Assembly (NCBI GenBank): GCA_902800185.1
Contig: CADCDK010000011.1
Coordinates: 1-64,000, forward strand
Direction of reading: 5' to 3'
DNA: 64,000 nt
From: an uncultured Prevotellaceae bacterium
Lineage (GTDB): Bacteria; Bacteroidota; Bacteroidia; Bacteroidales; Bacteroidaceae
Position numbers and translations under genes: made by a program. Below the pieces are notes generated by a model. It was not told the DNA's origin. It worked only from the letters and a program-made list of their open reading frames with translations, and did not search any database. Shown piece after piece: positions 54,505-62,029 of this stretch. Numbering within the stretch: position 1 is the stretch's first letter; each line of letters begins with the position of its first letter.

Positions 54505-55152
54505 ATGAACAAATATAACGTGAAAAAGAAACTCTTTGTTGTTAGTGCAATATGCTTTGTTGTCTGTATGGCGGTGTTGCCTCAGAAAGCACAAGCACAG
54601 TCCATTCTGCAATTTTGGAAGGCAATGCCTGATTCCATTTTGCCATATCTTGACTCCAACAAGCGAGCAGAACTGATGGACTATGCAAACATGGGAGTAC
54701 GAGCCGAGGTGAAGAACCTTCTTAACGAAAAAGTCACACTCGACACATTGACAAGTGATTTTACGAAAATAACCTTGAGTGAAGGACATACCATGCAAAT
54801 CAAACGATTACCCGTTGAGAATGAGGATTCGGTATTCTGCGTTGTAAGAACTTTCGGAACGGATAATCCAGAAAGCACCATCAATATATATCATGCAGAC
54901 TGGAGCAAAAGAAGTAAAATTGAGTTTGATCCTCAACAGATAACAGAACAAATAGTGAGTAAGGAAAATATCAATCAGGAGAAGATGAATCTTGATAAAT
55001 ATGTACCTGTAATTGCTGCCTATTTGGATGCTCATTCAGATGAAATGACATTAAAGGTTTCCTATCTACTTTTATCGAAAGAAGAGAAACAATTGCTGAA
55101 AGACAAAGAAATGCAATTAAATGTTAAGTGGAATGGGAAAATATTTAATTAA
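54505..55152 (+). CDS. DUF3256 family exported protein
   Basis: A 215-residue protein that fits DUF3256 of Bacteroidetes. A signal peptide (about 1-32, ending PQKAQA) leads to a mature domain starting QSILQFWKAMPDSILPYLD, a conserved opening in this family. An earlier in-frame ATG at 54487 is inside the ppdK terminator stem, so the ATG at 54505 is preferred. No separate promoter is visible between the terminator and this start, so it may depend on read-through. Function is unknown. Confidence 0.8.
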   Translation: MNKYNVKKKLFVVSAICFVVCMAVLPQKAQAQSILQFWKAMPDSILPYLDSNKRAELMDYANMGVRAEVKNLLNEKVTLDTLTSDFTKITLSEGHTMQIKRLPVENEDSVFCVVRTFGTDNPESTINIYHADWSKRSKIEFDPQQITEQIVSKENINQEKMNLDKYVPVIAAYLDAHSDEMTLKVSYLLLSKEEKQLLKDKEMQLNVKWNGKIFN

Positions 55153-55207
55153 TGTTAGAAAGTAGAAGAAAAAGACCTGAAATATTCCAAAAAGTGGAAA
55201 AATCATA

Positions 55208-55343
55208 TATCTTTGCAAATGTGTTTTTCATGGTATTAGATTATTAAGGTTAATTGAAGATTGATTGTCGTGAGACAGTCAATCCTTTTCTATCAATCCT
55301 AAGCCGATAACAGTTCTTGTTGTTGCTTAGGATTGATTCTTTT
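55208..55343 (+). ncRNA. Candidate small RNA or attenuator with two hairpins
   Basis: A -7 box TATCTTTG (55208-55215) opens a gene-free stretch that contains an 11-bp stem with a GTGA tetraloop (55259-55269 / 55274-55284, one G-U pair) and then a perfect 13-bp stem ATCAATCCTAAGC (55292-55304) / GCTTAGGATTGAT (55325-55337) followed by TCTTTT. The arms share GATTGA/TCAATC, so the first arm of hairpin 1 could also pair with the first arm of hairpin 2. The predicted transcript is about 120 nt and ends before the MORN gene promoter. No -33 box is seen, and no homology is claimed. Confidence 0.5.
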
Positions 55344-55371
55344 AAAAAAGGTATAAAAAAAGCTAATCGAT

Positions 55372-55402
55372 TTTGCTATATGCGTAGTATTCTTTACCTT
55401 TG
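55372..55402 (+). promoter_or_regulatory. Promoter of MORN-yhcH-glgB
   Basis: TTTG (55372-55375), 19-bp spacer, TACCTTTG (55395-55402). Its position rules out the upstream start codons of the MORN reading frame and points to GTG at 55428. Confidence 0.82.
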
Positions 55403-55427
55403 TAGAATAAATAATAAGACTACAAAA

Positions 55428-56540
55428 GTGAAAAAGATATTCTATATAATTTTTGCGCTAATTCCCTTATGCAGTCCTGCACAGAAAATCTCATTAGGCT
55501 CATGTATTACTTCTGACAAAGGGCAGTATAAAGGTGAAATGCTTGCAGGAAAGCCGCACGGAAAGGGGAGCACCATTTATGATAGCGGAAATATATATGA
55601 TGGTGAATACATCAAGGGACGCAAACAAGGATACGGCATCTTTACGACTGCGGATGGAGAAAAATACGATGGAGAGTGGATGTTGGATCAGAAGCATGGG
55701 CGCGGTACTCTCTATTTTTTGAATAACAACAAATATGTTGGTCTTTGGTTTCGTGACATGCAGCAAGGTCATGGTATCATGTACTATTATAATGGTGATG
55801 TCTATGATGGCGACTGGCATATGAACAAACGCCAGGGATACGGGAAATATACATTCGCTCACGGTGCTTACTATACTGGACAATGGAAAGACGACAAGAA
55901 GCATGGAAAAGGCTTCTATAACTGGGGGAATGGAGAAACATACGATGGTATGTGGGAAAACAATGTTCGTACAGGAAAAGGCACGAGCATGTATGCATCC
56001 GGCGACCAGTATATCGGAGAATGGAAGAACGATGTCCAGAACGGAAAAGGAATCTATAAGTTTGCTAACGGAGACATCTATGAAGGCGACTATGTAGAAG
56101 GAGAGCGTACTGGAACGGGAATCGTCAAATATGCAAATGGAGACCGTTATTCTGGACGATTCCTGAAAGGCGATAAAGACGGGAACGGCACCTTTACATG
56201 GAGCAATGGAGATGTCTATGTCGGGAATTGGAAGAAGGATGTTTGGAATGGCAGAGGCAAATTGACGAAAAAATCAGGAGACGTTGTAGAAGGTACGTTC
56301 AAGAATGGAAAACTCGAGGGTGACATCATTATACGTTATGCTGACGGAAGTCGATTCCGTGGTGTTTACAAGGCTGACAAACGAAACGGTACCGCGATAG
56401 AGCTTGATGCTGAAGGCATCCGTTTTGAAGGAAGCTACAAGGATGACCAACGTGACGGAAACTTTGTAGAGAAAGACCGTAATGGCCAGATCATCAAAAG
56501 AGGTCATTACGAGAATGGACGCAGATACGAAGATAAGTAA
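55428..56540 (+). CDS. Exported protein of about 14 MORN repeats
   Basis: A 370-residue protein starting at GTG 55428: signal peptide (KKIFYIIFALIPLCSPAQ) followed almost entirely by 23-residue MORN repeats, for example NGDVYDGDWHMNKRQGYGKY and SGDQYIGEWKNDVQNGKGIY. About 14 units can be counted, the last ones losing the Gly pattern. MORN repeats form a long beta-hairpin ribbon that in other proteins binds lipids or partners; no enzyme domain is present. The frame is open back to 55317, but that part spans the promoter. yhcH follows 18 bp later and glgB after it, so it belongs to that unit. Its role is unknown. Confidence 0.85.
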   Translation: MKKIFYIIFALIPLCSPAQKISLGSCITSDKGQYKGEMLAGKPHGKGSTIYDSGNIYDGEYIKGRKQGYGIFTTADGEKYDGEWMLDQKHGRGTLYFLNNNKYVGLWFRDMQQGHGIMYYYNGDVYDGDWHMNKRQGYGKYTFAHGAYYTGQWKDDKKHGKGFYNWGNGETYDGMWENNVRTGKGTSMYASGDQYIGEWKNDVQNGKGIYKFANGDIYEGDYVEGERTGTGIVKYANGDRYSGRFLKGDKDGNGTFTWSNGDVYVGNWKKDVWNGRGKLTKKSGDVVEGTFKNGKLEGDIIIRYADGSRFRGVYKADKRNGTAIELDAEGIRFEGSYKDDQRDGNFVEKDRNGQIIKRGHYENGRRYEDK

Positions 56541-56558
56541 CACTTTAAACAAAATAAC

Positions 56559-57005
56559 ATGATTATTGACACATTGGATAATCTTGAGAAATATGTTTCT
56601 CTGAATCCTAAACTAAAAACAGTAGTTGACTTTATTCAGTCAACCCAACTTGACAGTCTTGAAAATGGCAAGCACACGATACAGGGTGACGATGTGTTTG
56701 TCAACGTGCAAACATTGAAAGGAAAGAAGCGTGAAGAGGCTCCTGTTGAGTATCATCGTCAGATGGTAGATGTTCAGATTCCACTCAGCGGTAATGAAAC
56801 CTATGGCATCATTCCGGTGCAGGACCTCCCCAAGGCAGATTTCGACGAAAAGAACGACTGCGCCCTCATTCATGACATTCCCTGCATGAGTTATGTGACT
56901 GCACGTCCTGGTATGTTTGTTATTTTCTTCCCGCAGGACGGTCATGCGCCAGGCATCACCGATGCAGATGAAATCCACAAAATGATTTTTAAAGTAAGAG
57001 CATAA
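56559..57005 (+). CDS. YhcH/YjgK/YiaL family protein
   Basis: A 148-residue cupin-like protein (DUF386). The family signature is seen in VEYHRQMVDVQIPLSGNETY (about 63-82), AFDEKNDC-like FDEKNDCALI and FFPQDGHAPGI (about 127-137), with His residues likely to bind metal. YhcH-type proteins are tied to sialic-acid or sugar-acid metabolism, possibly anomerase action. Here it sits between the MORN gene and glgB with 18- and 10-bp gaps, so its sugar may relate to glycogen or an associated glycan. Confidence 0.88.
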   Translation: MIIDTLDNLEKYVSLNPKLKTVVDFIQSTQLDSLENGKHTIQGDDVFVNVQTLKGKKREEAPVEYHRQMVDVQIPLSGNETYGIIPVQDLPKADFDEKNDCALIHDIPCMSYVTARPGMFVIFFPQDGHAPGITDADEIHKMIFKVRA

Positions 57006-57015
57006 ACGATTAGCT

Positions 57016-59076
57016 ATGGAAACTAAAAAGAAAACTACAACGGCAAGAGCAAAGAAACCTGCAAAGCCGCAACACATCGGACTCGTCAAGAACGACGGTT
57101 ATCTGGAACCCTATGAGGATGCCATCAAGGGAAGACATGATCATGCCGTGTGGAAGTTGAATCAACTGACACGTAACGGAAAGAAAACGCTTTCTGACTT
57201 CGCCAACGGACACGAGTATTTTGGACTTCACAAAGCTGCACGCGGATGGGTGTTCCGTGAGTGGGCGCCCAATGCTACGGAGATTTATCTGATTGGTGAT
57301 TTCAACAACTGGCAAGAAGACGAGAAATACAAAGCAAAGCGCATTGAGGGAACTGGCAACTGGGAGCTGAAGCTTCCCGAGAAAGCCATGAAACACGGTG
57401 ACCTCTACAAGATGCGCGTTCATTGGAACGGGGGAGAAGGTGAGCGCATTCCCGCATGGACACGTCGTGTAGTCCAGGACGATACGACTAAAATCTTCTC
57501 CGCTCAGGTTTGGAACCCCAAAGAACAATACCAATGGAAGAAAAAGAAATTCAAAGCCAACACCACACCGTTGCTTATCTATGAGTGCCATATCGGAATG
57601 GGACAGGATGCCGAGAAAGTGGGAACATACACGGAATTTCGTGACAATGTGCTACCGCGTATCATCAAAGATGGCTACAATTGCATCCAGATTATGGCTA
57701 TTCAGGAGCATCCCTACTATGGAAGTTTCGGCTATCATGTGAGTTCGTTCTTTGCTGCTTCCAGTCGCTTTGGTACTCCCGAGGAACTCAAATCACTCAT
57801 CGACACCGCTCATCAGAATGGCATAGCTGTTATCATGGACATTGTTCATTCGCATGCTGTGAAAAACGAGGTGGAGGGTCTTGGCAACCTTGCAGGAGAT
57901 CCCAACCAGTTCTTCTATCCTGGTGAGCGTCATGAGCATCCCGCCTGGGATTCTCTCTGCTTTGACTATGGCAAGGACGATGTCGTTCACTTCCTGCTCT
58001 CCAACTGTAAGTATTGGATGGAAGAATTCCATTTCGACGGTTTCCGTTTTGATGGTGTGACCTCGATGCTCTATTATAGTCATGGACTTGGTGAAGCATT
58101 CTGCAACTATGGAGACTATTTCAATGGTCATCAGGACGATAATGCCATCTGCTACCTCACACTTGCCAATAAGCTTATCCACGAGGTTAATCCCAATGCC
58201 ATCACCATTGCCGAGGAAGTCAGCGGCATGCCTGGTCTTGCTGCTAAGTTCGAGGACGGAGGCTATGGCTTCGACTATCGTATGGCCATGAACATTCCTG
58301 ACTATTGGATTAAGACCATCAAGGAGCTGAGTGATGAGAACTGGAAACCGAGTTCCATCTTCTGGGAAGTTCGTAACCGCCGACCCGACGAGAAGACCAT
58401 CTCTTATTGTGAAAGTCATGACCAGGCACTTGTGGGCGATAAGACCATCATCTTCCGCCTGATTGATGCCGACATGTATTGGCACTTCAAGATTGGCGAC
58501 GAGAACGAGATGGCACGCCGAGGAATTGCCCTCCATAAAATGATCCGTCTCGTTACGCTTGGTGCCATCAATGGCGGCTATCTGAACTTCATGGGTAACG
58601 AGTTCGGTCATCCCGAGTGGATCGACTTCCCACGCGAGGGTAATGGATGGAGTCACAAGTATGCCCGTCGCCAATGGAACCTCGTTGACAATCCCGATTT
58701 GTGTTACCACTATCTTGGTGATTTCGACCGCAAGATGCTGGAAGTTGTCAAGAGCCAGAAGAATTTCAACCGCACACCGGTTCAGGAGATTTGGCATAAC
58801 GACGGCGACCAGGTGTTGGCATTCATGCGTGGCGATCTGGTGTTCGTATTTAATTTCTCACCGACTCGCTCGTTCACCGACTATGGTTTCCTGGTTCCCA
58901 CAGGTTCCTACGATGTAGTTCTCAATACCGATGCCATTGAGTTCGGAGGTAATGGTTTCGCCGATGACAGTATGACTCACTTCACCAACTATGATCCGCT
59001 CTATGTTGATGATCATAAAGAATGGTTGAAGCTATATCTGCCAGCTCGTTCTGCAGTAGTCCTCAAGAAAAATTAA
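57016..59076 (+). CDS. glgB: 1,4-alpha-glucan branching enzyme
   Basis: A 686-residue GH13 enzyme that adds alpha-1,6 branches to glycogen. A CBM48 domain (about 80-175; WAPNATEIYLIGDFNNWQ) precedes the TIM barrel with MDIVHSH (about 275), GFRFDGVTSM with the nucleophile D346, the acid Glu in IAEEVSG (E400/E401) and ESHDQ. A basic N-terminal tail (KKKTTTARAKKPAKP) is present. It is the last gene of the MORN-yhcH-glgB unit. Confidence 0.95.
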   Translation: METKKKTTTARAKKPAKPQHIGLVKNDGYLEPYEDAIKGRHDHAVWKLNQLTRNGKKTLSDFANGHEYFGLHKAARGWVFREWAPNATEIYLIGDFNNWQEDEKYKAKRIEGTGNWELKLPEKAMKHGDLYKMRVHWNGGEGERIPAWTRRVVQDDTTKIFSAQVWNPKEQYQWKKKKFKANTTPLLIYECHIGMGQDAEKVGTYTEFRDNVLPRIIKDGYNCIQIMAIQEHPYYGSFGYHVSSFFAASSRFGTPEELKSLIDTAHQNGIAVIMDIVHSHAVKNEVEGLGNLAGDPNQFFYPGERHEHPAWDSLCFDYGKDDVVHFLLSNCKYWMEEFHFDGFRFDGVTSMLYYSHGLGEAFCNYGDYFNGHQDDNAICYLTLANKLIHEVNPNAITIAEEVSGMPGLAAKFEDGGYGFDYRMAMNIPDYWIKTIKELSDENWKPSSIFWEVRNRRPDEKTISYCESHDQALVGDKTIIFRLIDADMYWHFKIGDENEMARRGIALHKMIRLVTLGAINGGYLNFMGNEFGHPEWIDFPREGNGWSHKYARRQWNLVDNPDLCYHYLGDFDRKMLEVVKSQKNFNRTPVQEIWHNDGDQVLAFMRGDLVFVFNFSPTRSFTDYGFLVPTGSYDVVLNTDAIEFGGNGFADDSMTHFTNYDPLYVDDHKEWLKLYLPARSAVVLKKN

Positions 59077-59098
59077 TGGACAAGTCATACTAAAAAAG

Positions 59099-59133
59099 TG
59101 AACCCCGGAAGTTTTTCTGACTTCCGGGGTTCA
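59099..59133. terminator. Terminator between glgB and glyA
   Basis: A 13-bp perfect stem TGAACCCCGGAAG / CTTCCGGGGTTCA with a 9-base loop. On the minus strand it is followed by CTTTTTTAG, so it mainly ends glyA transcripts; on the plus strand the T-run is weak. Confidence 0.82.
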
Positions 59134-59162
59134 TCTCATTCTTGACATACTCTCTTATTGAA

Positions 59163-60443
59163 TTAATAGGCGAAGAGTGGGTAGTCTTTCATCTTTTCGT
59201 TCACTTTCTTTCTGACGTTAGCGATGACAGTCTCATTCTCAGGATCATTGAGCACCTCTTCTATCAGTTCTGCGATGAAGACCATCAGGTCTTCCTTTGC
59301 GCCACGAGTGGTGATGGCTGGAGTTCCCAAGCGGATTCCACTTGTCTGGAAAGCTGAACGGCTATCGAATGGAACCATATTCTTATTGACTGTAATGTCT
59401 GCAGCTACAAGGGCATTCTCTGCAACCTTGCCTGTCAGTTCCGGATATTTCGAGCGCAAATCCACAAGCATGGAGTGATTGTCGGTGCCTCCACTAACAA
59501 TGGTGAAACCACGCTTGATCAGTTCGTCTGCCAGAACCTTTGCATTCTTTTGCACTTGCTTAGCCCACTCCTTGAATTCGGGAGTCAGAGCCTCACCAAA
59601 GGCAACTGCCTTTGCAGCGATGACGTGCTCCAGCGGCCCTCCTTGCTGACCGGGGAATACGGCAGAGTTAAGCAGTTGGCTCATCATCTTCACAGCACCC
59701 TTTGGAGTCTTCAGTCCCCAAGGATTCTCGAAGTCCTTACCCATGAGGATAATACCGCCACGAGGACCACGCAAGGTCTTATGAGTCGTAGAGGTGACGA
59801 TGTGTGCATATTTGACCGGATTCTCGAGAAGGCCAGCCGCAATAAGACCTGCGGGGTGAGCCATATCAATCATCAACAAAGCGCCCACCTTATCGGCAAT
59901 CTCACGCATGCGTTTGTAGTCCCACTCACGGCTGTAAGCCGAACCGCCACCAATGATGAGTTTTGGTTTGTGTTCAAGAGCAAGCCGTTCCATCTCATCG
60001 TAATCCACACGTCCAGTCTTCTCGTCCAGGTTATAACCTACGGGTTTGTAAAGGATACCGCTTGTATTGACAAGTGAACCATGTGAGAGGTGTCCGCCAT
60101 GAGCGAGGTTCAGTCCCATGAAGGTATCGCCAGGCTTTAAGACGGCAAGCAGTACGGCAGCATTAGCCTGCGCACCAGAGTGGGGTTGTACGTTGGCATA
60201 TTCAGCTCCAAAAAGCTCACATACACGATCAATGGCCAGCTGTTCAACCTTGTCCACCACCTGACAGCCACCATAGTAACGCTTACCGGGATAGCCCTCT
60301 GCATATTTGTTCGTCAGATAGCTTCCCATCGCTTCCATCACCTGATTGCTTACAAAGTTCTCTGAGGCAATCAACTCTATGCCGCGTAACTGGCGTTGGT
60401 GTTCTTGCTCAATCAAATCAAAAATCACATTGTCTCTTTCCAT
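59163..60443 (-). CDS. glyA: Serine hydroxymethyltransferase
   Basis: A 426-residue PLP enzyme from the ATG at 60443. It interconverts serine and glycine while charging tetrahydrofolate with a one-carbon unit. Seen are [15 protein letters not shown] (45-59), [10 protein letters not shown], the PLP Asp in MIDMAHPAG, and K222 in [14 protein letters not shown] as the Schiff-base Lys. An upstream extension of the frame to 60530 overlaps the pyrI end and is rejected. It follows pyrI by 35 bp, linking one-carbon and pyrimidine supply. Confidence 0.96.
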   Translation of the reverse strand: MERDNVIFDLIEQEHQRQLRGIELIASENFVSNQVMEAMGSYLTNKYAEGYPGKRYYGGCQVVDKVEQLAIDRVCELFGAEYANVQPHSGAQANAAVLLAVLKPGDTFMGLNLAHGGHLSHGSLVNTSGILYKPVGYNLDEKTGRVDYDEMERLALEHKPKLIIGGGSAYSREWDYKRMREIADKVGALLMIDMAHPAGLIAAGLLENPVKYAHIVTSTTHKTLRGPRGGIILMGKDFENPWGLKTPKGAVKMMSQLLNSAVFPGQQGGPLEHVIAAKAVAFGEALTPEFKEWAKQVQKNAKVLADELIKRGFTIVSGGTDNHSMLVDLRSKYPELTGKVAENALVAADITVNKNMVPFDSRSAFQTSGIRLGTPAITTRGAKEDLMVFIAELIEEVLNDPENETVIANVRKKVNEKMKDYPLFAY

Positions 60444-60478
60444 AGTTGTTTTTATGTTAATTTTTAAATGTTCAATTC

Positions 60479-60940
60479 TTAGCACAATTCCACTTTGTTC
60501 ATATCCTGCTCCTTGTCGCAGTAGTGGCATTTACAGATACCGTTTTCTTTGTCAACGACCCTGAAAACAGTTGTCATCGGTTCGTTGTTGGTGATACAGA
60601 CAGGATTGTTACATTTCACGATTCCTCTCAGTTCATCGGGAGTCTCAACCGTCTTCTTTTCCACGACTTCATAGTCCTTGATAATGTTCAGGACAGCTTT
60701 GGGTGCCACGACGGAAAGACGGGAAATCTCCTCGTCTGTAAAGTACTTGTCCGACACTTTGATAATTCCCTTTTTCCCCACTTTCTCTGAGTCGTAGTTG
60801 TTACCTATTGTCACGGGAGAGGTAAGTCCGAAGAGGCCTAACAAGTTGGCCACATAATACGTCTTTGCCGCGGGTATATGGTCGATAACCGTTCCGTTTT
60901 CAATGGCTGTTACCAGCATTTCTTTCTTGTTCATGTTCAT
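60479..60940 (-). CDS. pyrI: Aspartate carbamoyltransferase regulatory subunit
   Basis: A 153-residue PyrI with an allosteric N-terminal domain (about 1-100; [15 protein letters not shown]) and a C-terminal Zn domain with C109, C114, C137 and C140 (KCNNPVC ... CKCHYC). It binds nucleotides and regulates PyrB. It overlaps pyrB by 4 bases (ATGA). A second ATG two codons later is also possible as a start. Confidence 0.95.
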   Translation of the reverse strand: MNMNKKEMLVTAIENGTVIDHIPAAKTYYVANLLGLFGLTSPVTIGNNYDSEKVGKKGIIKVSDKYFTDEEISRLSVVAPKAVLNIIKDYEVVEKKTVETPDELRGIVKCNNPVCITNNEPMTTVFRVVDKENGICKCHYCDKEQDMNKVELC

Positions 60941-61908
60941 ACTTCAGTATGGTTAGGGTAGGGGTTAATGACAGTAGTGTCTTTTTGGATATCATCGAGT
61001 CCGATTCCCAAGACATAGCAGAAAAGGGCTTCGCGGGCATAGAGTCCGTTTTGGGCCTGTTGAATATAATAGGCATGAGTATTCTCATCGACATCATACG
61101 CGATTTCATTGACACGTGGGAGAGGGTGTAGGATTCTCATATTCTCCTTCACATGACTCAGCATGTCATTCTTCAGGATATAGACGTTCTTCACCCGTTC
61201 ATACTCCATCAAGTCCGAGAAGCGTTCTTTTTGTACGCGTGTCATGTAGATGATGTCTGCATCGGCGATAACCTTCTCGTTGAATGCCGTATGTTCCTGG
61301 AACTTGATACCGTTCTCTTTACAATAGAGCTTATACTCGACAGGCATAGCCAGCTCCTTGGGAGCTACGAAATGGAACGTGGGGTTAAAGTGCCGCATCG
61401 CCATGATAAGAGAATGAACCGTGCGACCATATTTCAAATCTCCCACAAGATAGATGTTCAGATTCTCAAGCGTACCTTGAGTCTTGTAGATGGAATAGAG
61501 GTCGAGCATAGTCTGTGAAGGATGTTGGTGAGCTCCGTCCCCCGCATTAATAATAGGTACGGGAGCGACTTCACATGCATATTGCGCAGCTCCCTCAATA
61601 AAATGTCTCATGACAATGACATCCGCATAGTTGCTCACCATCAGCAAGGTGTCTTTCAGCGTCTCACCCTTGCTGACACTCGATGCCTTTGCGTCAGTAA
61701 AGCCGATAACACGTGCTCCGAGCCTATTGGCTGCCGTTTCAAAGCTCAGTCGCGTCCTTGTAGAAGGCTCAAAGAAGAGAGTTGCCACCACGCGCCCTTT
61801 CAGAAGTTCTCTGTTTGGGTGTTTTTCAAACTCCTGAGCCATCTCCAAAAGGTACATGATACGCTCTTTGGAGAGGTCAGCAATCGTCACAAAGTCATGT
61901 CTTTTCAT
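60937..61908 (-). CDS. pyrB: Aspartate carbamoyltransferase catalytic subunit
   Basis: A 323-residue enzyme from the ATG at 61908 (an in-frame TTG three codons earlier is less likely) that joins carbamoyl phosphate to aspartate in pyrimidine synthesis. It shows the carbamoyl-phosphate loop [13 protein letters not shown] (about 46-58), the mobile loop [25 protein letters not shown] and HPLPRVNEI. It is the first gene of pyrB-pyrI-glyA. A near -7 box (TACCTTAG, 61943-61950 minus) lies upstream but departs from consensus. Confidence 0.95.
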   Translation of the reverse strand: MKRHDFVTIADLSKERIMYLLEMAQEFEKHPNRELLKGRVVATLFFEPSTRTRLSFETAANRLGARVIGFTDAKASSVSKGETLKDTLLMVSNYADVIVMRHFIEGAAQYACEVAPVPIINAGDGAHQHPSQTMLDLYSIYKTQGTLENLNIYLVGDLKYGRTVHSLIMAMRHFNPTFHFVAPKELAMPVEYKLYCKENGIKFQEHTAFNEKVIADADIIYMTRVQKERFSDLMEYERVKNVYILKNDMLSHVKENMRILHPLPRVNEIAYDVDENTHAYYIQQAQNGLYAREALFCYVLGIGLDDIQKDTTVINPYPNHTEV

Positions 61909-61994
61909 ATCCTTCAACAGTCATTGTTCCAAAATCGGGCACTAAGGTACGAATAATTTTTGTAATACATAATCCCCCAATCATAATTTTTTTG

Positions 61995-62002
61995 TATTTT
62001 TG
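61995..62002 (+). promoter_or_regulatory. -7 box of the penicillin-binding protein gene
   Basis: TATTTTTG followed by CAG lies 27 bp before the ATG. No -33 TTTG is at the expected distance. Confidence 0.5.
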
Positions 62003-62029
62003 CAGCGATAAAGTAAAAAGTTTCGCAAT

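Noticed and set aside
55317-55427. Upstream extension of the MORN frame
   Set aside because: It contains the -33 and -7 boxes; the GTG at 55428 gives a signal peptide directly after the promoter.
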